The notes: generated by a model not told the origin, from the letters alone. Positions 1 to 7,324 are shown, counted from the stretch's first letter. The stretch is 11,222 nt of DNA from Planctomycetaceae bacterium (GCA_027488265.1 JAIYCA010000309.1:1-11222); one strand, 5' to 3'. Translations and numbers: made by a program.

Positions 1-21
1 CGCAGGCGAACCACGCCGCCC

Positions 22-1950
22 ATGCCTGAGCGCAACCGCCCGTTCGACCGCGAGGTATTCGCCGCTGAGTTGGCAGCGCGCTCGCAGTTGGCCGTGCGGG
101 TGGATCCATCGGCTCAGCAGAACGCGCCTCGTACTGGCAGCGCCGCACAACCATCCGAATCGATCGTGGTGGTCCTGCCCGACCAATTGAGTCTGGCGAT
201 TGGGCCTACCGCGCGCGTCGACCGTCGCTCAGCGCGGCTCATCTTGCTCGAAAGTGGCGAGTGGTTCTCGCGGCGGCCCTATCACCGGCAGCGCTTGGCG
301 TGGATTCTGCTTTCGCAGCGGAAGTTCGCCCTCGAAGCCGCGGACCACGGGTACTCGGTCGAGGTTCTTTCGGGCGACGAACCGATGGTTGAGCTCCTCC
401 GCTCATACCTCGCGTCGCGTGGCACCGCGCGCTGCATGGAACCTGCGGAGCGCGAGATGCGCGCAGAGTTCGCCCCGCTCGTGTCGGCGGGACTTCTCGC
501 GTTCGAGCCGCATGATGGATTTCTCACGACGGCAGCCGACCTCGAGGCAGGACGCACCGCCGAGGGTTGGCGCATGGATCGCTTTTACCAAGCCGTTCGG
601 CGTCGCACGGGCATCCTCATGGAGGCGGGGAAGCCGGTCGGGGGCAAGTTCAGCTTCGACGCGGAGAATCGCCGCCGTTGGGACGGAACACCGCCCGCCC
701 CGACGCCTCCCGAGTTTCCGGGTTCACCACTCCGCGAAGAAGTCGCGTCGATCATCGAGACTCGCTTCGCGCGGCATCCTGGCACGCTCGACATCGCGGC
801 GATTCCCGCGACGCGCGCCGAAATCGACCGCCTTTGGAATTGGGCGAAGAAGTCATGCCTTCCGAACTTCGGTCCCTACGAAGACGCGATGAGTCGCCGC
901 AGTCGTGGCGTTTTTCACACCCGGATTTCGCCGCTGATGAATCTGCATCGGTTGCTTCCGCGGCAGGTCGTCCATGACGTCGCAGCACTCACGCTTCCGA
1001 TTTCGAGCCAAGAGGGATTCATCCGACAAGTACTCGGATGGCGCGAGTTCGTCTACCAAGTGCATCGCGCGACCGATGGTTTTCGCGCAGGGCGCGCAGC
1101 CGATGAAGCTCCGCTCGCACAACCAGGCGATGGCGGGTTCGCGCGCTGGAAGGGTGAAGCGTGGCAGCCAATACAGCCGGCGCCCGCAGGCGTCGATGGC
1201 GGCGCGCGACCAAATCTTCTGGCAGCGGACGCCGGGGTTCCTCCCACCTATTGGGGCGCACCGAGTGGTCTCGCATGCCTCGACCATGTGGTCGAAGATG
1301 TCTGGGCCGAAGGATGGAGCCATCACATCACACGATTGATGGTGCTCGGCAACCTCGCCACGTTGTTGGGTGTTTCGCCGCGCGAACTCTGCGACTGGTT
1401 CTGGATTGCCTACATCGATGCGTGGGATTGGGTCGTTGAACCGAATGTGCTCGCGATGGCGACGTATGCGACTTCGGAGATGACGACAAAGCCGTACGTG
1501 AGCGGTTCGGCGTACCTCGAGAAGATGGGCGACTCGTGCCGCACGTGTCGCTTTACACCTGGGAAAGATTGCCCGATTGGGCCGCTCTACTGGGCATTTC
1601 TCGCGCGAAACAACGCGGTGCTCGCGGACAATCCCCGCATGAAACTCCCGCTTGCGTCGGCGCGGGGCCGAACGGACGATGTGCGCGCGCGTGAAGCGCA
1701 GACGTTTGTCGCGTTGCGCGACGTACTCATCAACGGCAAGCGGTGGGAGGGCGGAAGTGTGGCAGACGTGAACTCTGCGCACGCGCCGGAGCGGGGGACG
1801 AAATCTGCGAACTCGCCCATCAAGACTTCGGCGAAATCATCGGCGAAATCATCGGCGAAGTCGTCCGCAACGACACCATCACTTTTTCCGCGCGAAGAAC
1901 CCAGAAATCCGAACGCGCAATCGACTGGTCGCGCCCGTCGCAATCCGTGA
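22..1950 (+). CDS. Iron-sulfur photolyase-related protein ((6-4) photolyase / cryptochrome-like, DPRP family)
   Basis: Predicted flavin- and 4Fe-4S-containing photolyase of the bacterial PhrB/CryB group (deoxyribodipyrimidine photolyase-related, PF04244), likely repairing (6-4) photoproducts under blue light in the cytoplasm. The family core begins near residue 48 (SIVVVLPDQLSL). The FAD-binding helical half includes VLGWREFVYQ (337-346), GWSHHITRLMVLGN (431-444) and DWVVEPNVLAMATYA (469-483). Four cysteines fit the cluster ligands: C419, C506, C509 and C517. Oddities are a 47-residue N-terminal extension, a region rich in Gly, Ala and Pro at about 355-415 between conserved blocks, and a low-complexity Lys/Ser/Ala tail after 595. 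The reading frame is open through base 1, so the start at 22 is not secure. No Shine-Dalgarno is seen, and translation could begin near the conserved core. It is the first gene visible of a three-gene cluster, with 9 bp to the next. Family assignment is firm; the exact lesion repaired is inferred. Confidence 0.93.
   Translation: MPERNRPFDREVFAAELAARSQLAVRVDPSAQQNAPRTGSAAQPSESIVVVLPDQLSLAIGPTARVDRRSARLILLESGEWFSRRPYHRQRLAWILLSQRKFALEAADHGYSVEVLSGDEPMVELLRSYLASRGTARCMEPAEREMRAEFAPLVSAGLLAFEPHDGFLTTAADLEAGRTAEGWRMDRFYQAVRRRTGILMEAGKPVGGKFSFDAENRRRWDGTPPAPTPPEFPGSPLREEVASIIETRFARHPGTLDIAAIPATRAEIDRLWNWAKKSCLPNFGPYEDAMSRRSRGVFHTRISPLMNLHRLLPRQVVHDVAALTLPISSQEGFIRQVLGWREFVYQVHRATDGFRAGRAADEAPLAQPGDGGFARWKGEAWQPIQPAPAGVDGGARPNLLAADAGVPPTYWGAPSGLACLDHVVEDVWAEGWSHHITRLMVLGNLATLLGVSPRELCDWFWIAYIDAWDWVVEPNVLAMATYATSEMTTKPYVSGSAYLEKMGDSCRTCRFTPGKDCPIGPLYWAFLARNNAVLADNPRMKLPLASARGRTDDVRAREAQTFVALRDVLINGKRWEGGSVADVNSAHAPERGTKSANSPIKTSAKSSAKSSAKSSATTPSLFPREEPRNPNAQSTGRARRNP
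1830..1865 (+). repeat. Three 12-bp tandem repeats encoding a Lys-Ser-Ser-Ala tail
   Basis: The unit GGCGAAATCATC occurs twice perfectly and a third time as GGCGAAGTCGTC. It lies in frame in the 3' end of the photolyase-related gene and encodes repeated AKSS. The tail is basic, low in complexity and beyond the conserved domain, so it is probably a flexible or DNA-contacting appendage that can vary in length by replication slippage. Confidence 0.9.
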
Positions 1951-1959
1951 GAAGCACCT

Positions 1960-3384
1960 ATGACCGGACGATATGAGTACTTGAAATCGACCCCAATGCC
2001 CGTGCCTGCGAGCTTGCTTTCAGCGTGGCACTTTCGTTCAGGTGCGATTCATCGCTTGATTCCGCCGTGGGAGAACATCCGCGTGAAGCGTGAAGCCTCG
2101 CCGCTTGTCGATGGCGCGCGGGCGGAAATCGAAATTCGTAAGGGGCCCGTCAAACTGGAACTCGTCGCGGTACACAGCGACGTCGTTGCGGGCGAGCAGT
2201 TTGTCGACGAGCAGCTCACTGGGCCATTTGGCTCGTGGCGTCATCGCCATCGTTTCATCGCGGAGGGTGAGGGCTCGCGTCTTGAAGACAAAATCGTCTA
2301 CGACCCACCGTTTGGCATCCTCGGGCGTCTTGGACAGCGGATCTTCCATGGCGAACTCGATCGGCAATTCGCGTTCCGCCATGCGCGAACCCGCGAAGAT
2401 CTGCGTCGGCACGCGGAGTTCAACGAACGATTTGGCGCGACGCGTCTGCGCGTCGGTGTAACGGGCGCATCTGGGCTCGTCGGCCGCCAACTCTGCGCGT
2501 TTCTGTCGACGGGCGGGCACGACGTCGTGCGCTTCGTCCGGGGAAATCCGCGAGGTCCGAGCGAACGCAGCTGGAACCCGCTGGATGCAGAGCGCGGTAT
2601 GACGCCCGAGTCGGTTGAGGATCTCGACGTGGTCGTGCACCTCGCGGTTGAAGGCATCGCGGACGGCCGATGGAATGCCGTGCGCAAGCAACGTATTCGC
2701 GAGAGTCGCACGATTGGAACTGCGGCTGTCGCGCGAGCAATTGCAAGTGCACGGACGAAGCCGCGTGCGTTCATCTCCGCAAGCGCGATTGGTTACTACG
2801 GCAATCGCGGCGATGAGCGTGTCGACGAGCGCAGCGCGCCAGGAACCGGCTATCTCGCGGATGTTGTCACTGCATGGGAAGACGCCACCGTCGCCGCGCG
2901 CGATGCAGGTGTTCGCACCGTGCACGCTCGCGTCGGTGTTGTGCTCGCGTCGGCAGGCGGCGCCCTCGCTCGCATGCGGCTTCCGTTTCTCATGGGCGCC
3001 GGCGGTCCGATCGGCAATGGTCAGCAGGGAATGAGTTGGATCTCGCTCGATGACCTCGTCGCAGGGCTCGTCTTCCTCGCACTCAACGACAGCGTTCGCG
3101 GCGCGGTGAACCTCGTCGCGCCCGCGGCCGTTCCGCAACGTGCGTTTGCGAAAGAACTCGGGCGTGTACTCGGGCGTCCAGCGTTCGCACCACTACCGGC
3201 ATTTGTCGTACGTGCACTCTTTGGCGAAATGGGTCAGCGACTGCTCCTCGAAGGCGCATTCGTTCGCCCATCCGTGCTTGAGCGCGAGCGCTTTCGCTTT
3301 GCACACCCGACACTCGAAGCTGTGCTCCGACTTGAACTTGGTCGCTTGAAGCCCGAAAACGCCACGCTGGGGCAACAGTCATGA
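1960..3384 (+). CDS. TIGR01777-family SRPBCC + NAD(P)-dependent epimerase fusion
   Basis: A two-part protein of 474 residues. Residues about 5-150 resemble an SRPBCC (START-like) ligand-binding domain (PMPVPASLLSAWHF near the start; DPPFGILGRLG near 115-125). Residues about 163-460 are an extended short-chain dehydrogenase/epimerase of the TIGR01777 (YfcH-like) type. The dinucleotide-binding loop is GASGLVG (169-175), the conserved SASAIGYYG follows at 273-281, and the C-terminal part matches the DUF1731 region. The substrate is unknown for the family. The start lies 9 bp after the preceding stop with only a weak purine stretch upstream, and the stop overlaps the next start as ATGA, which points to one transcript with translational coupling. 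Genes of this family occur beside photolyase genes in light-responsive clusters of other bacteria, so a photoprotective role is a reasonable inference, not something the sequence shows. Confidence 0.93.
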   Translation: MTGRYEYLKSTPMPVPASLLSAWHFRSGAIHRLIPPWENIRVKREASPLVDGARAEIEIRKGPVKLELVAVHSDVVAGEQFVDEQLTGPFGSWRHRHRFIAEGEGSRLEDKIVYDPPFGILGRLGQRIFHGELDRQFAFRHARTREDLRRHAEFNERFGATRLRVGVTGASGLVGRQLCAFLSTGGHDVVRFVRGNPRGPSERSWNPLDAERGMTPESVEDLDVVVHLAVEGIADGRWNAVRKQRIRESRTIGTAAVARAIASARTKPRAFISASAIGYYGNRGDERVDERSAPGTGYLADVVTAWEDATVAARDAGVRTVHARVGVVLASAGGALARMRLPFLMGAGGPIGNGQQGMSWISLDDLVAGLVFLALNDSVRGAVNLVAPAAVPQRAFAKELGRVLGRPAFAPLPAFVVRALFGEMGQRLLLEGAFVRPSVLERERFRFAHPTLEAVLRLELGRLKPENATLGQQS

Positions 3385-4820
3385 CAAGCCGCGCCATCTG
3401 GTGGATCCGCCGCGACTTTCGTCTCGATGACAACCCTGCGCTCGTGCGCGCCGCGCAAGCGAATGCGCTGCTCCCCGTGTACATCCATTCCGACGGCGAA
3501 GAAGGCGCATGGCCGTTGGGCGGCGCGCAGCGTTGGTGGCTCGCGCGGAGTTTGACGGCATTTGCGGCGAAGCTCGAGCAAGCGGGCTCTCGGCTGACGA
3601 TTCTCGAGGGCGAAGCAGCGAAGACGCTTGTCGATCTCGTCAAGAGGTACGACGTGCAGGAAGTTGTTTGGAATCGGCGATTTGAGCCGGCACCCCTCGC
3701 GCAGGAGCGTCGCGTAGAAGCCGCGCTCGATGCGCTCAGTGTTTCATGGAAGGCGTACTGCGGGAACCATCTCTTCGACCCAGAAGAAGTGGCGACGAAG
3801 GAGGGGCGTCCCTATCAGGTGTACACGCCGTTCTCACGGAACGTGCGCGCGCGGCCCGCGCCTGCGCAACCGAAGGCGGCGCCGAAGTTGTTGCCCGCCG
3901 TCGATGGTGCGCCTTCGGGTGTTTCGATCGCCTCGCTGCACCTTGAGCCCGAGATCGACTGGGCCGCGGGATTCCGCGCGAAATGGATACCCGGCGAGGA
4001 CACAGCGCTCGGGCGGCTTCGCGCATTCACGAACGGCGCGATGGCGAGTTATCCAATCGGGCGAGATCAGCCATCCGTTGACGGTTCGTCGTTGCTCTCG
4101 CCGCATCTGGCCTTTGGCGAGATCGGCATTCGTCGCGTCTGGCATACAGCGCTCGCGTCGTCGTCTTCACCAGCAGCGAGTACCGACAAGTTCCTCGCAG
4201 AGCTCTTGTGGCGCGAGTTCGGCACGCATGTGCTCTACCACTTCCCGAAAACCGATCTCGCGCCGTTGCGACCGGAGTACGCACGCTTTCCGTGGCGCAA
4301 CGATCGCGAGGCGCTGCGCGCGTGGCAGCGTGGACAGACGGGCTATCCACTCGTCGACGCGGGCATGCGGCAGTTGTGGGCGACAGGTTGGATGCACAAT
4401 CGCGTACGGATGGTTGTCGCCAGTTTCTTGGTGAAGCATCTCCTCTTGCCGTGGCAAGAAGGCGCAAAGTGGTTCTGGGATACGCTCGTTGATGCGGACC
4501 TCGGGAACAACTCGCTTGGGTGGCAGTGGGCGGCTGGTTCTGGCGCCGATGCGGCGCCGTACTTCCGCATCTTCAATCCGACGTCGCAAGCGGAGAAGTT
4601 CGACGCGGAGGCCGAGTACATCCGCCGTTGGGTGCCGGAACTCGCGCGCGTGCCGAAGCAACTCGCCATCGCGCCGTTCGATGCGCCGCCGCTCGCCTTG
4701 CGCGCGGCGGGAATCACGCTTGGTGTCGAGTATCCACACGCGATCGTGGAACACACGAAAGCGCGCGAACGAGCACTCGCGGCGTTGACGGCGGTGAGCA
4801 AGAAGGCTTCGCCTGCGTGA
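3381..4820 (+). CDS. phrB: Class I deoxyribodipyrimidine (CPD) photolyase
   Basis: Blue-light-driven repair of cyclobutane pyrimidine dimers using reduced FAD. The 479-residue length is normal for class I enzymes. The N-terminal alpha/beta antenna domain opens with IWWIRRDFRLDDNPAL (6-21). The FAD/DNA-binding helical domain holds TGYPLVDAGMRQL (320-332), TGWMHNRVRMVVASFLVK (335-352) and NNSLGWQWAAGSGADAAPYFRIFNP (in 376-400). Aligning by eye to E. coli photolyase, the electron-transfer tryptophans (W306, W359, W382) correspond to W305, W358 and W381, so the enzyme looks intact. The start codon overlaps the previous stop (ATGA), indicating coupled translation in the cluster. No LitR/CarH-type or other regulator gene is visible in the window. 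The symbol follows E. coli usage. Confidence 0.97.
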   Translation: MTSRAIWWIRRDFRLDDNPALVRAAQANALLPVYIHSDGEEGAWPLGGAQRWWLARSLTAFAAKLEQAGSRLTILEGEAAKTLVDLVKRYDVQEVVWNRRFEPAPLAQERRVEAALDALSVSWKAYCGNHLFDPEEVATKEGRPYQVYTPFSRNVRARPAPAQPKAAPKLLPAVDGAPSGVSIASLHLEPEIDWAAGFRAKWIPGEDTALGRLRAFTNGAMASYPIGRDQPSVDGSSLLSPHLAFGEIGIRRVWHTALASSSSPAASTDKFLAELLWREFGTHVLYHFPKTDLAPLRPEYARFPWRNDREALRAWQRGQTGYPLVDAGMRQLWATGWMHNRVRMVVASFLVKHLLLPWQEGAKWFWDTLVDADLGNNSLGWQWAAGSGADAAPYFRIFNPTSQAEKFDAEAEYIRRWVPELARVPKQLAIAPFDAPPLALRAAGITLGVEYPHAIVEHTKARERALAALTAVSKKASPA

Positions 4821-4842
4821 GCGCAGTGCGCTGCCGTGTTTC

Positions 4843-4863
4843 GTGCTCAGGTTTTGTGCTCAG
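4843..4863. repeat. Two copies of GTGCTCAG between convergent genes
   Basis: GTGCTCAG occurs at 4843-4850 and 4856-4863, 13 bp apart, in the 52-bp gap between the convergent photolyase and MFS genes. A third copy (8269-8276) lies in the other convergent gap, between trpA and lexA. No hairpin with a T-tract is present in this gap, so how transcription ends here is not evident. Confidence 0.6.
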
Positions 4864-4872
4864 ACTGTGTGG

Positions 4873-6033
4873 TCACACGACCGTTCGAACCTTCACTCGG
4901 AAGCCACGAACGACCGCCAGCACTCCGCCGACGCAAAGTGCGCCGACCACCGTGCCGATGAAGACCGATGGACTTCCACCCAAAGAGAAGACGGCGAGTC
5001 CGAGCGCGGGTCCCATGAAGTACCCCGCGCCGACGAGTGCTTCGTGAATGCCGCCAGCGTCGACTTCGGCGGCACCCACGGCGAGCCCGTAGTAGATCGC
5101 GCTGTAGTAGATCGTTCCCTGCCCAAGACCGAGCGCGAAGAGGCCAAGCGCGATTCCCCATTCATTCGGCGCTGCGACCGCGCAGGCGAATCCTGCAGTC
5201 AAAAGTACGCCCGCTGCGATGAGGCTGGCCGCACGACCATGCCAAAACGCCGTCTGCCAAAGGAGGATGACCGCGAGAAATCGTGCCACGTGCCACGTAG
5301 CGCCGAGTGGTGCCTGCATGGAAGCGGGGGTCGCGAGTTTCTCAAAGAGGTAGGGCAGAATCGGTGACAGTGCACCGATGACGAGATAGCCCATCGGGTG
5401 CAAGACTCGCGCTGCGGCGAGGAGCGGGCGGTAGGTCGGCGGAACGTGGCGTGCCTGCTCGTGCGCATCGTGCGAGGCGGGTCGTTTCGGAAACTGCGCC
5501 AAGAAGACGAGCGCAAGGAGATTCACCGGAAGCAACATGGGGATCGCCCACCGCGTGAGTTGCGCCGCTTCGAGCGGGCCTGCAAGCGCGAGACCAATCG
5601 CCGTCGCAAGCATCCAAGAAGCATTCCACCAACCGATCGCGTTGCGCATGTCTGCGCCGTGCCGACCCGCCGCGAGGTACGCCTGCACGATTGGCCATTG
5701 CAGTGCACCGAGTGCTGTCATCGCAATCGCACTCACCCAAAGAACCGCGACCGACGGGATCAGTACCAATGGTGCCATCGCGGCTTGCACCAAGAGCACC
5801 AGTCCAAGTGCGGAGCGCGCCGACATATGACGTTCGAGGAACCGCACCGTTGGTCCCGCGCGCATCGCGACGAATGTGTAGAGCACGCCGTTGAGGAACG
5901 CGAGGAGAAGACTGTCCCGCTGCGTGAATCCGTACTCACGCTCGGCGATGAAGTAGAGCGCGTTCCACAGGATGCCTGTTCCAAGTGAACAGAGGAACGT
6001 GAGCGCAGCGATTGGAAATGGGCGAACCGTCAT
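4873..6033 (-). CDS. MFS transporter, substrate unknown
   Basis: A 386-residue integral membrane protein with roughly twelve hydrophobic segments and the usual two-half major facilitator layout. A hydrophilic loop at about 182-205 (FPKRPASHDAHEQARH) separates the halves. GLFALGLGQGTIYYSAIYYG (297-316) and GYFMGPALGLAVF (337-349) lie in the second half. The classic RXGRR loop after helix 2 is not clear (RAGPTVRFLERHM instead). The substrate cannot be named. The frame stays open further upstream to 6243, but that part would cross the 11-bp tandem repeats and reads as Arg/Ser-rich non-membrane sequence. The ATG at 6033 starts directly before the first membrane segment and is preferred. It has no obvious Shine-Dalgarno. 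The gene is convergent with the photolyase cluster and divergent from the tRNA gene. Confidence 0.88.
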   Translation of the reverse strand: MTVRPFPIAALTFLCSLGTGILWNALYFIAEREYGFTQRDSLLLAFLNGVLYTFVAMRAGPTVRFLERHMSARSALGLVLLVQAAMAPLVLIPSVAVLWVSAIAMTALGALQWPIVQAYLAAGRHGADMRNAIGWWNASWMLATAIGLALAGPLEAAQLTRWAIPMLLPVNLLALVFLAQFPKRPASHDAHEQARHVPPTYRPLLAAARVLHPMGYLVIGALSPILPYLFEKLATPASMQAPLGATWHVARFLAVILLWQTAFWHGRAASLIAAGVLLTAGFACAVAAPNEWGIALGLFALGLGQGTIYYSAIYYGLAVGAAEVDAGGIHEALVGAGYFMGPALGLAVFSLGGSPSVFIGTVVGALCVGGVLAVVRGFRVKVRTVV

Positions 6034-6073
6034 CGATAGAACCAGCGCCGCAACCGCGACGACGTGAGGCGCG

Positions 6074-6079
6074 AGTGTA
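6074..6079 (-). promoter_or_regulatory. Possible -10 box (TACACT) for the MFS gene
   Basis: On the minus strand TACACT lies 40 bases before the MFS start. It is identical to the -10 box of the divergent tRNA promoter. No convincing -35 is seen, so the call rests on the hexamer and its position. Confidence 0.35.
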
Positions 6080-6138
6080 CGGCGGCGAGCGTGCGAAAAT
6101 GAGAAGGTTTCGTACGCCGCGTGAGCCGTGACGAGGTG

Positions 6139-6171
6139 CTTGTCGAGCACTTGTCGAGCACTTGTCGAGCA
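6139..6171. repeat. Three perfect 11-bp tandem repeats (CTTGTCGAGCA)
   Basis: The unit CTTGTCGAGCA is repeated three times without a mismatch. With the bases before it (GTG), the first copy forms GTGCT-TGTCG-AGCAC, an inverted repeat with 5-bp arms. The array lies between the MFS gene and the tRNA promoter, about 55 bp upstream of the tRNA -10 box and 60 bp upstream of the putative MFS -10 box. It could be a binding array for a regulator of either gene or a slippage product. Confidence 0.9.
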
Positions 6172-6224
6172 CTTGGCCGACCCTTGTAAGGTCGATTTCC
6201 GTCGCGCGCCCGCGTCGCGGCGTT

Positions 6225-6233
6225 TGCTACACT
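6225..6233 (+). promoter_or_regulatory. Extended -10 promoter of the tRNA-Arg gene
   Basis: TGCTACACT combines an extended -10 TG with TACACT and ends 11 bases before the mature 5' end of the tRNA, leaving room for a short 5' leader. No -35 hexamer is recognisable at 16-19 bp, as is common for extended -10 promoters. Confidence 0.65.
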
Positions 6234-6244
6234 TCGCGCGCATT

Positions 6245-6318
6245 GTCCGCGTAGCTCAATTGGATAGAGCGTTGCCCTCCGAAGGCAAAGGTTGCAGGTT
6301 CGAATCCCGCCGTGGACG
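6245..6318 (+). tRNA. tRNA-Arg (anticodon CCG)
   Basis: The 74-base cloverleaf can be drawn by eye. The acceptor GTCCGCG pairs with CGTGGAC (one G-U), the D arm is GCTC/GAGC with GG in the loop, and the anticodon stem TTGCC/GGCAA encloses CTCCGAA, giving anticodon CCG for codon CGG. The T arm is GCAGG-TTCGAAT-CCCGC, with one A-C mismatch in the stem (positions 51:63). The discriminator base is G and CCA is not encoded, so it must be added after transcription. A strong terminator follows within 7 bases, so the gene is a single-tRNA unit. Confidence 0.96.
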
Positions 6319-6324
6319 CTTCCG

Positions 6325-6348
6325 GCCCCGTGTTTGCGGGGCTTTTTT
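6325..6348 (+). terminator. Intrinsic terminator of the tRNA gene
   Basis: GCCCCG and CGGGGC form a perfect 6-bp GC stem with a 6-base loop, followed at once by six T residues. It lies 6 bases after the tRNA 3' end and is the clearest terminator in the window. Confidence 0.9.
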
Positions 6349-6421
6349 GTTCGATCGTCCGCGCGATACGCGGCCATCGACACAAACCGTTTCCATTCGG
6401 AAGCCAAAATCGGAACGCACG

Positions 6422-6709
6422 ATGCAGATTTCCCAGTTCCAACAGCTCATCCGCGACAAGTACTACGCCACCGACAAAGCGCGCGGCGCTCCCGGCACGT
6501 ACCTCTGGTTTGTCGAAGAGGTAGGCGAACTCGCGCACGCGATCGCGAACCGCGAGCGCGGGAAGCTCGATCAAGCGAACCTCGAAGAGGAGTTTGCCGA
6601 CGTCCTCGCTTGGCTCGCAACGCTTGCAAACATCTGCGACGTCGACCTTACGAAGGCGATCGCGGACAAGTACATCAAGGATGGCGGACCAGAGGGTTAC
6701 AAGGTTTAA
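6422..6709 (+). CDS. MazG-like nucleotide pyrophosphohydrolase
   Basis: A 95-residue all-alpha NTP-PPase of the MazG-like superfamily, expected to hydrolyse nucleoside triphosphates to monophosphate and pyrophosphate (house-cleaning of the nucleotide pool) with Mg2+. The metal-binding pattern EExxE-(n)-ExxD is visible as EEVGE (32-36) and EFAD (57-60). The single-domain length matches the short MazG-like proteins rather than the two-domain E. coli MazG. The ATG at 6422 precedes the first helix. The same frame is open upstream, but only through the tRNA and terminator, so longer versions are artefacts. The Shine-Dalgarno is weak (CGGAA, 7 bases upstream). It needs its own promoter after the tRNA terminator, but none is convincing in 6349-6421. 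The HIT gene follows 120 bp later. Nucleotide specificity cannot be told. Confidence 0.93.
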   Translation: MQISQFQQLIRDKYYATDKARGAPGTYLWFVEEVGELAHAIANRERGKLDQANLEEEFADVLAWLATLANICDVDLTKAIADKYIKDGGPEGYKV

Positions 6710-6723
6710 TCCAATCGTCGTGT

Positions 6724-6740
6724 GCGCGGAAACACCGCGC
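6724..6740 (+). terminator. GC hairpin after the MazG-like gene (possible weak terminator)
   Basis: GCGCGG-AAACA-CCGCGC is a perfect 6-bp stem with a 5-base loop, 14 bases after the stop codon. No T-tract follows, so it may be a mRNA 3' stabiliser or a factor-dependent stop rather than an intrinsic terminator. Confidence 0.35.
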
Positions 6741-6829
6741 GACATGGCGTCAAACTGCGCGATCCGCCGTGAACTTCCCAAGCCGTTTCCGTCAGCAGCT
6801 CAGCAGAATAGTTGTCCCCGAGCACCTTT

Positions 6830-7324
6830 ATGGCTACCAGCACCAACGGCACTTGTCCCTTCTGTCCAGCTGCACAGCGCGTCTATCTCGAAAGTCCGCG
6901 TTGGGTCTTGCTGCGCCACGTCGACCCTGTGCCAATCGCAGGTTGGATGATGGTCGCGAGCCGCGCGCATCGCTCAGGCCTTGATGAGATGACGCCCGAA
7001 GAGGCGGGGGAGATCGGCACGATTTTGGCCGCACTCGCGGCGGCGGTTCGTGCGACCACGGGATGCGAGCGCACCTACTCGATCACCTTCAACGAAGCGG
7101 TGAAACATCTTCATCTTCACGTGATCCCGCGCCACGCGAACGACGCCGCCACAACGAGTTGGGCACTCGCTGATCGATACCGATCCACCGCGCGCGGCGA
7201 AGTCGCGCCGGCGGACCCGCAAATCGCCGAAACGACGGCAGAAGCGATCGCGCGACACATGATGGAGGTCGGAGTCGTTCGATCCACGGCGCTTGCGAAG
7301 GTTGGATTTCGTCTGCCGAGTTGA
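6830..7324 (+). CDS. HIT-family (histidine triad) hydrolase/transferase
   Basis: A 164-residue histidine triad protein. The active-site motif HLHLHV (H93, H95, H97) is followed by IPR, and a CPFC pair (C9, C12) near the N terminus is typical of HIT proteins that hold a structural zinc. Family members hydrolyse or transfer nucleotidyl groups from substrates such as AMP-lysine, AMP-NH2 or dinucleoside polyphosphates; the exact substrate cannot be read here. The segment after the triad (about 100-164) is longer than in minimal Hint proteins (about 110-120 residues). The ATG at 6830 is chosen over an in-frame TTG at 6812, since the extra six residues add nothing conserved. No clear Shine-Dalgarno is present. 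It sits 120 bp after the MazG-like gene, another nucleotide-metabolism enzyme. Confidence 0.93.
   Translation: MATSTNGTCPFCPAAQRVYLESPRWVLLRHVDPVPIAGWMMVASRAHRSGLDEMTPEEAGEIGTILAALAAAVRATTGCERTYSITFNEAVKHLHLHVIPRHANDAATTSWALADRYRSTARGEVAPADPQIAETTAEAIARHMMEVGVVRSTALAKVGFRLPS

Noticed and set aside
853..1782. 309-residue minus-strand ORF inside the first photolyase gene
   Set aside because: It is a shadow of a firmly identified gene: Arg/His/Cys-rich, with no motif. GC-rich DNA produces long antisense ORFs.
2038..3138. 366-residue minus-strand ORF opposite the TIGR01777 gene
   Set aside because: It is antisense to a clear two-domain protein and has no domain or ribosome site of its own.
6139..6171. 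CRISPR-like array
   Set aside because: The units are 11 bp and directly adjacent with no spacers, and no cas gene is present.
6034..6243. Longer N terminus of the MFS protein
   Set aside because: The extension would translate the 11-bp tandem repeats into Arg/Ser-rich sequence before the first membrane helix. The ATG at 6033 is directly upstream of that helix.
6245..6318. tRNA as an integration site for a mobile element
   Set aside because: No integrase, no second copy of the tRNA 3' end, and no change in gene character was seen on either side.
6128..6421. Upstream extension of the MazG-like frame
   Set aside because: It passes through the tRNA gene and its terminator, and the conserved domain starts just after the ATG at 6422.
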